A stretch of 64,000 bases of DNA from Uloborus plumipes (Eukaryota; Arthropoda; Arachnida; Araneae; Uloboridae). The notes under the pieces are model-generated. The model was not told the DNA's origin, did no database searches, and was given only the letters and a program-made list of their open reading frames with translations. Every line of letters begins with the position of its first letter. Within the stretch, counting starts at the first letter, position 1. The stretch is from positions 1 to 64,000 of the forward strand of contig JAXGGA010003868.1 in NCBI GenBank assembly GCA_038373865.1. Direction: 5' to 3'. The position numbers and the translations under genes were made by a program. Shown here piece after piece: positions 12,110 through 20,573 of the stretch.

Positions 12110-15100
12110 TGTCTGTGTGTGAGTCTGTATGTGTGTGACCAGTTTTTGTGGCCGCGCTAGAGCAAAAACTACTGCATGAAATCGAACAAAATTTTTTGCA
12201 CATATGTACCACCATGTGAACTGGTGCACCTGACTTTGTTTAGCGAATTCCTCCAAGGGGGGTGGAGCAATCGCACGTGTTCTGCGCGGGAGTGAGTGCT
12301 ATATCTCAGGAAGTAACCGGCGGAATCAAACTAAAATTGGTCCATAGGTAGACCCTACTGAGTACAGGTGCTGATTTAATTTGTTTGTCAATATCTCCAA
12401 GGGGGGTGGAGCAATCGCACGTGTTCTGCGCGGGGGTGATTGCTATATCTCAGGAAGTAACCGGCGGAATCAAACGAAAATTGGTCCATAGGTAGACCCT
12501 ATTGAGTACAGGTGCTGATTCAATTTGTGTGTCAATATCTCAAAGGGGGGTGGAGCAATCAAACGTGCTTATTTTGTCATTGCACCTACTGTATCTCGGG
12601 AAATATTGCTGCGATTTGAATGAAATTTGGAATAACACTAACCCAATATGGAAGCAAGCATCGATTAAATTTTGGCGCCAATCGCCACAGGGGGAGGGTG
12701 GGGTGATTTTTGCGCTTAGTCAACAATGCGAAAAATTAATTCATTAAAAAATCGCTTTCACGCTATTTAATTATCAAAACAGCTGAAAACTTTCAATGAT
12801 TTGAAATTTTTAACTGTTGCCAATTTCTTTTTACTAACAAATAAAATATTTGCAATTTATCTAAACAAGGCTTTTGCAATGATTTCCAATTTCGCTCATT
12901 GATTCTGCGATATTACGATAATTGGGAAATTGGAGCTGTCTCCAATTACTCGGGCGAGTACGTATTTTATTTTGTAACCGGAATTCATAAGATAGATATA
13001 GAAGAAAGTTTCGTGACGGCCACGACAGCTAGTTGTTATTGTCAGCGCTAATATTTGTAGCTTGGAAGGCCTGAGCGGGACACTCACCATGGCGGACAGC
13101 AGGCGCGTCACCTGGATGGGGTTGTTTCTCTGAAAGGCGTGGATTCTGCGACTGGAGAGGATGAGCCAGCAACACTCCAGGACGCCCGGGCTGAACTGGA
13201 AAAGCATTAGAGTCATGTACTGTTGCTCTAGTCTCGATAAATAACACACCAGGGAAGCTTAAAATAGTGTACCATTTCTCAACCGGTGTCCGCAGATAAA
13301 TTTGACTGTTTTTCAGATATTTTTCTTGTTCACATAAAAAAAATAATAAATAAATAAAAAAAAAGAACTCTCGAAAACTAAATAGGTAATAATAGTATCC
13401 TGTATGGCATGTTTACGTAATTTTTTTTTATTAATCTTCTTATCTTTCTAATAATTTTTCATAAATTTTAAATTATTTTGGTACAAGAGCAATTACTTAA
13501 GTTTACATATAAATACTTTTATGATCGTTTATTAATACTGTACACTTCTGATTATCCGTGGAATTCTGTAGCAGGGGTATCCTGGTTAATGAAAATCGCA
13601 GATAACGAAATGAGGGGGTAAAGAAAATAAAGTTTGTCTTTTCTCAAAAATAATTGTATTGTACAGAAGACGTAATATAAACAGTGAATATAGGCACAGC
13701 CTTTAACAATAATTGTATTTTAAGTTATGAAGCACATGAAATCTATAAAGGAACAGTAATTACGATAACGCCCAGGTGAAGCAATTTATTGTAAAAAATA
13801 AAAATACACCGCAGTCTTATATAAGAAATATTAAGCAAGAACAACAAATTTTATTTCACTGAAAAATTATTTTTTACCCCAGACCCTTTGCGGATAATCG
13901 AGAACATACTGTACTAAGTAAGTTTTTTTTTTTTTTTTTTTTTTTTTTTGTACTTACAAAAGAAAATAAAAAAATATAAAACAAAATCATCGGTCAACAA
14001 ACTTTTTCGAAACTATTTAACAGTCCCCAATTCTAAAGATTTCGAGTTGAATGTAGCTATAGCCCCCCATAAAAATATTTAAAAAAGAAGAAAAACACCT
14101 TATTGATCCGCGGATTTTTTTTTTTCAAAATTTTGAGAAACGTTGTTATGGTGCAATAATCAAATAAGAAGAAATTGTAAAATCGTAGTAAAACATATTT
14201 CCGGACGCATCAATTATTTTTTCTCCTGTCCCTGTTACCGAAATACAAGGCTTGATTATCTGCAGAAATGTTAAGAAATTCGCCAAATTGAACGAGTTTC
14301 GGAAAGCTGTAGAAGACCGAATTTGCGTAATGGATCTTCCGTTTCCTTAAAAAGAAAGAAAATGTCGGCAGACTTTTGAAAAATTTAAACCCTTGAACCC
14401 GAGTAGATGTATTTACTCGGATTTAAGGTAGACTTGGTACAGCTTCCGTTTCTACTAGCACCATTATGGTGAAAGTCCGATTAAGCTCAGCACACATGCC
14501 GTAAGACCCGTTCATAGTGCAGGCTGCTATTCACAACACACATTCACACTGATAAAGGACAAAGACAGACGAGAGAGAGAGTACATCCATGCCCAAGCTA
14601 GGATTCGAACCCGGGACCGCACCATCCGAGTCGACCGCTTAACTGATTTGAAAACAGCTTATTTCCTCACTTGTCCGTATGTCCAGGGCAGCTTGTCTAT
14701 CTGCTCCGTCGTCCCGATGAATAGGATTCCTTCGTCCTTCAGCACATACTCCTGCCGCAGGGTTTCCTCCTTCAGAAAAACGGAATCCTCTGGAAGAAAA
14801 AAAAAACTGGATTACGAATTGAGGAGGATTGTCCATAATGCTTGGCGTAGTCAAGATTATGTAAAAGTTATCGACCATGATCGAGTACGATTTTAAATAA
14901 TTACTATTGTAATGTAAGCATAAAGGGAAGGCTAAATGATCGGTCATAATCGTACTCATAATTGTAATTGTTTTCCTACTCGTAATCGTAATTATTAATC
15001 AAATACATATTCTTGAAATCGATTTCAACCTGCTAACTCCCTCCAATTCCAAACAAAAGCAATTTCTTAAAAAAAAAAAAAAAAAAGCCTTTTAACATCT

Positions 15101-18100
15101 TGAATTCAAGTTAGGCTTCTCGCAATGAGACGTGGCAATAGGTATGTGTGTGTAACGCTGCCATGTGTGTTTGAGCTCCTTTGCAAGCATATCTACAGAT
15201 AAGAATTTGTCATTTCTGAAAAAAAAAAGAGAAATATTGCCGTTCATTTAAGAAGGCTCCTTCGTTCGTAAACGAGTCGAACTTCGGATCACTGGTCAAA
15301 CTTTGTGGCGAATACAGCTGTTGCTCCAGAGATCACACGTACCCTTGCTCCAAGGGTTGAAGAGAATCGAGATAGGTTTTTGCTGCTTGAAATTGAGGGC
15401 GGCCATCTTGTTGGTCACGAGGCTCGTGTCCACCTGGAGGAGCCACTCGCCCACGTGGCTGGACGGCGATGGCGTCACCTGCAGGAGAGATTAGTCGAGA
15501 AAAATCTTACATATATTATTTCTCGAGCCTGTTTTCTTTACCAAGCCAAATTTACTCATTTCTTTATCGAGCTCCATGCTTTACCCCTCGTTTTAAAGCC
15601 TATCATGGCGGCTATTGATGAAAAATAACCCATTGTCTAAAAATTGTTCTTTCTGCCCCCCCCCCCCCGATTTTACTGTTTTTATTGCACAATATTTAAA
15701 TAAGTATCTTAAGAAAATAAAGGTGCAGTGCGCTTGCGGTCGAGTAAAGCGTTGAGTTAAAAACGCAAAGATCACAGAGGTTTGATCCTGTTATTAGTTT
15801 TGACGCTTTTGATTGATTTTTTTTCACTGGCTAATTTCCTTTTATGCCAAAAAAACGTTTTTTTTCCCTGTTTTATTACACATCGCATCCATAAAAAATC
15901 TGGTATGAACCCCACACTTCTTCCTTTTACGTGTAAATTTCGTAGTAGATGCATTAAGTGTTAAAATAGTGCTTTGTAGTTTTTGAGTTATGCGACATAC
16001 ATACATACACACTAGGGTGATTCAAAAAAAAATTTTTTTGAATTTCTCTGGTCTTACCCCGCAGTTTTTTTACACTATTCATGAATGTGATGTATGTAAA
16101 ATTTTAGCTCAATTGAATAATATTTAGAGGTCGCTCAACGCGATCGAATTCTGTTGAAAATTAGCAATTTCGAGAGTTGGAGTATATAGCTTCATTACCC
16201 GAAACAATATTATTCTTCATATAAAATGGAATAACTTAAAACGTTAGTTTACTCTACTAAGTAAATAGTCAATAAAATAAAGGCTCAAAGTGAGTTGTAA
16301 CGATTACCCCCCCTACCCCCCCCCCGCTCCAAAGCTGCATTATCTCTTACCTAAGTTTGGGTAAAAAATGCAGCTGCAAGTTCGGGTTGTGGTTTCTGTT
16401 TTCTTTTCGGTTGTTTGAGGTGTATGAGTTTAGTTGGCTAAAACACCTAGCATCCACTCTAGACAGGGCCAGTATAAGTGACAGAAAGTCACTTTGATAG
16501 TAGCTGCTACAGTACAAAGTATGGGTCAAAATGGGGAGGATTTGACAACGTCCATAAAACGGTAAATGCAAACTATTCGCTCTGAATTAGCCGTTAACTT
16601 ACAAAAGTCGTTTAAATCTAGGACTTCCTTTGATAGTTCACTGGAACGAAACACTTATGCAAAATATATTGGGAAAATGAAGGATGATCGGCGGGTTTCA
16701 TACCAGTATTAGTATCAGGACCACAAGCATTGATGATTTACTTCTCGGTTCTAGTAAGTTAGTCAGGCATTGGAGTTGCTACGCAAAATGCTGCTATGCG
16801 ATAACCATTTAGATAAATGGGAACTTACTGAGCTAGCACGTGGTATGTGTTTCAATACGACCATGCCCGTCATTTAGGGGGGCAGGGGGGTCAATTGCCC
16901 CCCCCCTGACTTTGAAAAATCAATGTATTTACACATTAGTGGGCGTGGTTTTTTATGTTTTCCGATGAAATTGCGTTGTGTTTGGACCCTTTGCCCCCCC
17001 CCCTCTGGAAAAACTTGAAATGACGTCCCTGAATACGACATGCATTGCCGGTACTAAAGTTGGAGCATGTTTGAACTTGGGGAAAAAAACTAGGGAAGCG
17101 TCTTTTATATTGTGCTTTCCGCCATTATATTTTAGACATTGTGTTTTCTGTGGTATTACAACCGAAATCTATTCTACTCTTGGTCTCTCGGTATTTTAAC
17201 CGATAAACCAAGAAATAGGTAGAATTGGGGTATTTGATTGCGTGCAATGTCAGATGCAATGTTCACGCAATTGCGTGGCACCATCCACTGCCATTGGATC
17301 CACAATACTGCTTTTTAAGCGGTTTTAGCAATCATAGTCCGGAATAAAACATTCTAATTTTAAACCTGGAGTGAGGAACGATGAGGTTGAGGAGTTGGTA
17401 GCACATTCAGAGCAACGTGCAACTAGTAATGGAAGTTGCGCAAAGTTAACTTCTGATGACCCATGTAAAAGAAGTGTCCAAGGAAGATACTAGAGCTTAG
17501 TGCGTTTTTCTTGAGCACAGCACCTTCTCTTGGTGTATGTTTTCGTGTCCCAGGAGTGGTTCCTCGTGTTATATCTGTGTTAAAGATTCTTTATGGCTTC
17601 AAGTTATGGATATTTCCCAACCAGTTCAGACAAAAGGTATTCGTAACATATGAATGTGATTTATTTCATTCTTATCGTTAATGGGAAAGAATATCTAAGA
17701 GCTGGGTTCCCAGCAACCCTTTTTGTGCAAGCACTGAGAAATGATTTGGAACATTTTCAGCGTCCTTATTCATGTAAAGAAGAAACTCAAAATATATCAG
17801 CTGTTTGATCCTGAGCATTGGAATTTTCAAGATAGCTATCAACAAGGCTTTGTACTACCGAAGAAACTGAGGATTGTAAACGACAATACGGATCGTGGCG
17901 TGGCCCTTATTGAAGCATTTGTTAAGACTATCACTAACGACGAAAAACAAAGACAGTGTCTTCTTCAAGTGGTACAAGAACACAGGAAAGGTTTCTATGT
18001 TGAAAAAAAGTAACCTTAAAAAGTATTGCAATAATTTATGAGCGAATTACTATATATTTAATGTATTTAAATTTGCTTTTTATATTTTTTCCGTATTTGA

Positions 18101-20446
18101 TTAGTTTTCATACTTTTCTGCATTTCATTGATTTTTCAGATATATAGCTCATTTTGTGATTGCACGCTTTTTTTCTTCGGAGATATAAAAAAGCAATAAA
18201 GTAACTTTATTATTATTATTATTTACGTTCGCATTTGTGCCACTATCACAAAATTTGAAGTACTCCTAAATGTAAATATAGTTTACTAAAATTTTGGGCG
18301 AATAATTCAGTGTATAACGACGAATAAAAATACAAAGGCTACTTTTTTCTATAGATATCATTTACGATCACGTTTTTGTCAATACCACGAAATTTCAAGG
18401 CGTTTGAGCGACCTCTAAATATTAATATATTTTTCTAAAATTTTGCACAAATAATCAATGTATATAGTGGCACAAAATAAGAGGGTAAGACGCACAAAAA
18501 TACAAAGGCAACTTTTTTCTATAGATATGATTTACGATCACGTTTTTGTCAATATCACGAAATTTCAAGGCGCTTGAGCGACCTCTAAATATTAATATAT
18601 TTTGCCAAAATTTTGCACAAATAATCAGTGTATATAGTGGCACAAAATAAGAGGGTAAGACGCACAAAAATACAAAGTTTATTTTTTTCCATACATTTCT
18701 GAATCACCCTAATACACACATACATACGTATATACAGACGTCACTAGAGCACCCGTCGTAATTAAGTCGGATGTGTTTGAAAAGGATTTTTCGACTGGTT
18801 ATATGATGGGGGGTACATATGCACGTGCTGACAGGTCGAATCAGATAGATCGTTGCGCGAGAAATGCGAAGGTCGTAGGTTCAATCTTTCCCTGGGTTTT
18901 GGTGCTTTTAAATCCCCTTTTCTTCATCGGTTAATTTTGATCCAAATTTCCAAGAATATAAAACCAAACTCCCTGTATGAAAATAAAGCACGGTTGTATC
19001 GTTGCATTAATACCGGAAAAGAAAACTTTTATTTTAACATAATTATTTAGCATGAGTGTGATGATGCTTAAAAGTGTTTTTTTTTTCTTTTTTTGTTTCC
19101 TGAAAACTTCATAAAACTTCGAAAGCATAGCATAATTTCATTTTCTTTTGAATTTTCGACAAATACCAATTCTCTGTGCTTGTTTTTTGAAAAATTACAC
19201 ATGAAAAATCGAAAGATAGAATTACTGCTGTCAAGCGTGAAAACTTCGCTCGATTCAACCAATTGGGTGCATTTCTTTTTCATTTCGAACATTATCTTAC
19301 ATATGGTAGAATGTTTGTTATTGGGTTACCTTGAAGTAGAACCGCTATATAGGTAGGCCGAAGCATCAAGCTTAAGTTAGACCACTTTGTATCCAACTTA
19401 TATACTTCCACTTATCTTTTAGCTAATGTTACCAGAAAAAAAAAAAAAATTCGGGAGATTGCCAAATTCACGTGGCGCTAATAATTGCTCACAGTAAAAA
19501 TTACCGAACCGTTAAAACTCGCCAGAAAAGACAACCACTTAAATCTCAAAAACAAACGCAAGATGTTTTGACTGAAAACCGAAATGGTATATTTTCTTAC
19601 GAAATGGTACTTATTACAAAATACAATTCCAATACAAGATGATATACATTTTTTAGAATATTACTTTTTAATTGGCTATAATGGCAATATTGAAGAAACA
19701 CTGTAAATCAGCATCGAATTACTCGTGAGACTTACTTCGATGGTGATGTAGGTCCTCCCTCCTTGTGGTTTCGGCGGGGTGCCTGGAGTCTTGACGATGC
19801 GGGCCTTCCACTTGTGGGGCTGCTCGCCTCCAGAGCCCGGGGCCACGGGCAGGAAGATCAGGGTCTCCAGGCCGTGTTCGGGGTTCTTCGCTCCTGTGGG
19901 AGACAAAAAAGATATTTTGTCAGTGTGAAACTTTATTATCATATTGTTATATTAACAGTTTTTGTCCTGACGTTTCTCAGAAGTACCATTCACATTATGC
20001 TTCTACACATACACATGTCGACACACACACACACTTCGACACCCACACACACACACACACCTACATACATATATGTCAATACACACACTCACGCTAACGC
20101 ATACGTATCTACACATACCCGCGTTTGCAGACGACTTACACGCACTGACAAAGTCGTAGGTCAACTCATCAGAGTCGAACCATACTCCAAAAAATGTCAC
20201 CTTTCTCAAGGGTGAAGTATCAGAGCCACACCGTAGATTACTCACCCTTGAGGTAGAAGAAGAGGCTAATAACGTCACTTTTTTCCCGGTATCCCCTGCT
20301 GCACTCGAGGCTGACGACAAAGGGTTGGCCTCGCCTCACGATCAGGACGCCTTCTGTTTGGAGGAGGGAGTAGCGCTGTGTGCAGTGCTCCTTGGAGTTC
20401 TTGTTCAGATGCAAGTAGGTGCCGAACACCTTCAGCACCTCGCTCT
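2986..20446 (-). CDS. Tg: Transglutaminase gene, partial (8 exons seen)
   Basis: Protein-glutamine gamma-glutamyltransferase, a calcium-dependent enzyme that cross-links proteins through glutamine-lysine isopeptide bonds. In arthropods it acts in haemolymph clotting and cuticle or tissue cross-linking. Joining 20446-20246, 19893-19736, 15478-15343, 14789-14671, 13195-13088, 9818-9644, 8277-8145 and 3089-2986 gives 1134 nt, about 378 residues, with every intron phase matching and GT-AG at each visible junction. The beta-sandwich carries VRRGQPF and FNPWSK. The core carries GRWDGEY (stabilising Trp, residue 255), YGQCWVF (Cys 290), NYHVWNE (His 347) and IDGTPQE (Asp 370). The Cys-His and His-Asp spacings are 57 and 23, against 58 and 23 in human TG2. 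First exon(s) and the C-terminal barrels are missing from view. Family members are usually about 690-760 residues. Confidence 0.93.
3681..4137. mobile_element. Foldback element with 139-bp perfect inverted repeats
   Basis: Bases 3681-3819 and 3999-4137 are reverse complements with no mismatch that I could find over 139 bases; the loop is 179 bases. The arms start ATAAAAATATTTTTG and contain ACCGACTTCGGAACTTC. There is no reading frame. No target duplication is clear. It lies in a transglutaminase intron. Confidence 0.85.
4138..5339. other. Intron DNA with a retroelement tail and homopolymers
   Basis: No exon is seen. Around 4750-5056 the text AATCGGTCCAGGCG followed by GAAGTCGGTTAAATAAAA resembles the 3' tail of a non-LTR retroelement common in arthropods. 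Runs of A near 4981 and of T near 5231 are simple sequence. Confidence 0.4.
5340..8008. mobile_element. 2.67 kb foldback transposon, 8-bp target duplication
   Basis: The ends TAGGGTGGTCACA and TGTGACCACCCTA are flanked by the direct repeat ATGTGCAG (5332-5339 and 8009-8016). The left arm (5340 to about 6351) and right arm (about 6490-8008, minus a 0.5 kb insertion) are near-identical inverted copies around a loop of roughly 135 bases. Each arm also contains an internal direct duplication of about 345 bases (CAAGTAACATGGGGAAA at about 5352 and 5697, mirrored on the right). The 8-bp duplication and TAGGG ends suggest a hAT-like element. No transposase is encoded. Confidence 0.88.
6830..7352. 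mobile_element. piggyBac-type MITE inside the foldback
   Basis: It is bounded by TTAA at 6830-6833 and 7349-7352, with inverted ends CCCATTAATGCCT. The interior is 515 bases and AT-rich with no transposase. Removing it and one TTAA restores the text CTCTACGATTTAACCTGAAA, which matches the uninterrupted opposite arm near 6005-6022. The insertion is therefore later than the foldback. Confidence 0.88.
8145..8277 (-). CDS. Tg: Transglutaminase exon following the active-site cysteine
   Basis: 133 nt, acceptor TTTCTTTCAG, donor GTACGCAT. It encodes [20 protein letters not shown], then [15 protein letters not shown] and DDMT. This is the RALGIP.R.VT...SAHD...L..D region between the catalytic Cys and His. 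The second position of the HD motif context is GHD rather than the usual AHD. The Trp codon is split over the next intron. Confidence 0.94.
9130..9595. repeat. Degenerate GGAGTCGGAGT repeat region
   Basis: Many diverged copies of GGAGTCGGAGT and GAGTCAG. It includes CAGGGTTGTGGA near 9507 and its inverse TCCACATCCCTA at 9582-9593, which look like inverted ends of a small hAT-type MITE. A short related stretch occurs at 28977-29005. It is non-coding. Confidence 0.5.
9644..9818 (-). CDS. Tg: Transglutaminase exon with the catalytic cysteine
   Basis: 175 nt, acceptor TTCCCTTAG, donor GTGAGTAT. It encodes [18 protein letters not shown] (stabilising Trp), [10 protein letters not shown], and [13 protein letters not shown] with the nucleophilic Cys. 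The Trp-to-Cys distance is 35 residues, against 36 in human TG2. The splice leaves one base, completed by the next exon. Confidence 0.95.
9927..10687. mobile_element. hAT-type MITE, 761 bp
   Basis: The ends TAGGAATGCACCGATTAATC and (inverted) TAGGGATGCACCGATAAGC lie between perfect 8-bp duplications GTGTTCAC (9919-9926, 10688-10695). Subterminal repeats of CGATTAATCGG cluster at both ends, as in hAT elements. The middle is AT-rich with no transposase. It lies just past the donor side of the exon at 9644-9818's upstream intron. Confidence 0.88.
10696..11505. other. Intron DNA without recognised features
   Basis: AT-rich sequence between the hAT MITE and the decayed exon copy. Around 11370-11460 there are a few GATGTTTTGAAA motifs similar to those of the hAT-type element at 47549, but no element boundaries. 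Confidence 0.5.
11506..11592 (-). pseudogene. Decayed duplicate of a transglutaminase exon
   Basis: The minus strand aligns with the 3' 87 bases of the true exon at 13088-13195. It reads [14 protein letters not shown], then a TAA where the real exon has Gln, then [14 protein letters not shown] and the same donor GTGAGTG. About 20 bases of intron past the donor are also similar (TGGAA..CT.AGCG..CACTCACC on the plus strand). The 5' third of the exon and the acceptor are gone. With an in-frame stop and no acceptor it cannot serve as an alternative exon. Confidence 0.82.
12057..12110. repeat. (GT)n microsatellite
   Basis: About 25 GT units followed by CTGTCTGTGTGTGAG. Frames across it give only His-Thr repeats and are not genes. 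Confidence 0.95.
12251..12682. repeat. Tandem 144-bp repeat, three copies
   Basis: The start CTCCAAGGGGGGTGGAGCAA occurs at 12251 and 12395 and, as CTCAAAGGGGGGTGGAGC, at 12539, an exact 144-base period. The first two copies are nearly identical and the third is diverged. The array lies inside the Helitron-like element. Confidence 0.9.
13088..13195 (-). CDS. Tg: Transglutaminase exon, catalytic core
   Basis: 108 nt, exactly 36 codons, acceptor TGCTTTTCCAG, donor ATG|GTGAGTG. It encodes [17 protein letters not shown] and ends [13 protein letters not shown], the conserved helix region before the active site. A decayed copy lies about 1.6 kb further along the gene at 11506-11592, and a Helitron-like element ends 55 bases past the donor. 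Confidence 0.93.
13536..13914. mobile_element. pogo/Tigger-type MITE
   Basis: The left side reads TACTGTACACTTCTGATTATCCG and the right side inverts to TACAGTATGTTCTCGATTATC. TACAGTatgttctCGATTATCC is the common form of pogo/Tigger-type ends with TA targets. The roughly 380-base interior is non-coding. A poly(T) run follows at 13925-13950. Confidence 0.55.
14385..14650 (-). repeat. tRNA-derived SINE
   Basis: On the minus strand GGTTCGAATCC (14611-14601) is a perfect RNA polymerase III B box, preceded about 25 bases upstream by TTAAGCGGTCGACTCGG in the place of a degraded A box. The body then runs through TACTCTCTCTCTCGTCTG and GGCATGTGTGCTGAGC. The head starts about 25 bases past a transglutaminase splice donor and looks 5'-truncated. 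It is not a functional tRNA gene because the acceptor stem and anticodon arm are missing. Confidence 0.65.
14671..14789 (-). CDS. Tg: Transglutaminase exon, entry to the catalytic core
   Basis: 119 nt, acceptor TTTTCTTCCAG. It encodes [17 protein letters not shown] and later WTYGQ, matching the conserved (D)xVFL...RQEYVLN...G...W.(F/Y)GQF segment of transglutaminases. It ends on a codon boundary with donor GTGAGGAA. A SINE lies in the intron starting about 25 bases past this donor. Confidence 0.92.
15343..15478 (-). CDS. Tg: Transglutaminase exon, end of beta-sandwich
   Basis: 136 nt, acceptor CTCTCCTGCAG. It encodes residues 121-165: [18 protein letters not shown], then the family motif ILFNPWSK. 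The donor GTACGTGT leaves one base, which the next exon completes to Glu. An alternative donor one base earlier would break the frame. Confidence 0.92.
15722..15990 (+). repeat. tRNA-derived SINE, copy 1
   Basis: GGTTTGATCC at 15779-15788 resembles a B box, with GCGGTCGAGTAAAGCG upstream. The body contains TCTGGTATGAACCCCACACT and TTCCTTTTACGTGTAAATTT, shared with 21505-21600. No terminal poly(A) is clear. Confidence 0.45.
16862..17031. mobile_element. hAT-type MITE (170 bp), nested
   Basis: The ends CATGCCCGTCATTT and (inverted) CAGGGACGTCATTT are flanked by the perfect duplication AATACGAC (16854-16861, 17032-17039). C- and G-rich tracts lie just inside the ends. A relative in inverse orientation is at 26209-26375. 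It interrupts the larger transposon 16013-18711 and so is younger. Confidence 0.85.
17741..18013 (+). pseudogene. C-terminal remnant of a transposon-encoded protein, family unnamed
   Basis: The 90-codon open stretch ends with [18 protein letters not shown] and [15 protein letters not shown]. From memory, a pattern of the form VND.AERGV.LI.(D/E)F...DEE..Q.LLQVV.EHR recurs at the C-terminus of many uncharacterised arthropod proteins that look transposon-borne. Upstream (about 16650-17730) the same element shows only broken frames and a nested MITE, so this is the tail of a dead gene. Function unknown. It lies centrally in the 16013-18711 element, which makes it a candidate for that element's own transposase. 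Confidence 0.5.
18321..18670. repeat. Tandem 170-bp repeat at transposon end
   Basis: AAAAATACAAAGG occurs at 18326 and 18496 and a shortened start (AAAAATACAAAG) at 18666, an exact 170-base spacing. Units contain ATTTACGATCACGTTTTTGT and TTGAGCGACCTCTAAATATT. The last unit runs into the terminal inverted repeat. Confidence 0.88.
18770..18990 (+). repeat. Possible tRNA-derived SINE fragment
   Basis: GGTCGTAGGTTCAATC with a B-box-like GGTTCAATC at 18879-18887, preceded by ATCAGATAGATCGTTGCG where an A box would be. No cloverleaf can be closed, so it is not a tRNA gene. Body unrecognised. Confidence 0.35.
19736..19893 (-). CDS. Tg: Transglutaminase exon, beta-sandwich
   Basis: 158 nt between acceptor TCTCCCACAG and donor GTAAGTCT. 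It completes a Gly codon and encodes residues to 120, with [10 protein letters not shown] and HKWKARIV matching the beta-sandwich region after VRRGQPF. It ends on a codon boundary (TIE). Confidence 0.92.
20008..20100. repeat. (CA)n-rich microsatellite
   Basis: Interrupted CA runs with CATA and CACT variants in the intron just downstream of the first visible transglutaminase exon. Confidence 0.9.
20246..20446 (-). CDS. Tg: Transglutaminase exon, N-terminal beta-sandwich (most 5' exon seen)
   Basis: 201 nt. The acceptor is TTTTCGCAG, and the exon starts two bases into a codon, so an upstream exon exists. It encodes residues 2-67, including the HCTQRY and [10 protein letters not shown] motifs typical of the transglutaminase N domain, and ends with YLK plus one base at the donor GTGAGTAA. 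The upstream exon, which must end with one leftover base, was not located. Confidence 0.92.
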
Positions 20447-20573
20447 CTGCGAAAAGACGGTGGTAGAGCTTCAATAAAGTCCAAGAGTGAAAAATTTTTT
20501 TCAGAAAATCTCCATATAAATAATTTACATGCAGGGTGATTTCACGGAAACAGAAATATCATTTTTTTTTACA

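Larger units (their letters stand above)
11944..13032 (+). mobile_element. Non-autonomous Helitron-like element
   Basis: It begins TCTAATATATAGAAGAAAGT after an A and ends CTAG before a T, the A|TC...CTAG|T arrangement of Helitrons. Five bases before the CTAG there is a short GC-rich hairpin TCGTG-ACGGC-CACGA. There are no inverted ends and no target duplication, as expected. It carries a (GT)n tract and three 144-bp tandem units, and no Rep/helicase. The superfamily call rests on the ends only. Confidence 0.55.
16013..18711 (+). mobile_element. 2.7 kb DNA transposon with TAGGGTGATTCA ends
   Basis: The ends TAGGGTGATTCAAAAAAAA and (inverted) TAGGGTGATTCAGAAATG lie between perfect 8-bp duplications ATACACAC (16005-16012, 18712-18719). 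The inner text GAGCGACCTCTAAATATT is present inverted on the left (about 16123-16145), so the end regions are longer inverted repeats. The right end is a 170-bp tandem array. Inside are a nested MITE and the remains of a protein-coding region on the plus strand. The 8-bp duplication fits a hAT-like superfamily, but the protein remnant is not a recognised hAT transposase. Confidence 0.82.

Noticed and set aside
11826..12256. Two minus-strand frames with His-Thr repeats
   Set aside because: They are translations of the (GT)n microsatellite inside the Helitron-like element.
14590..14650. tRNA gene on the minus strand
   Set aside because: Only the B box and T-arm are recognisable; no complete cloverleaf. 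Called a SINE. The same reasoning applies at 15722 and 18770.
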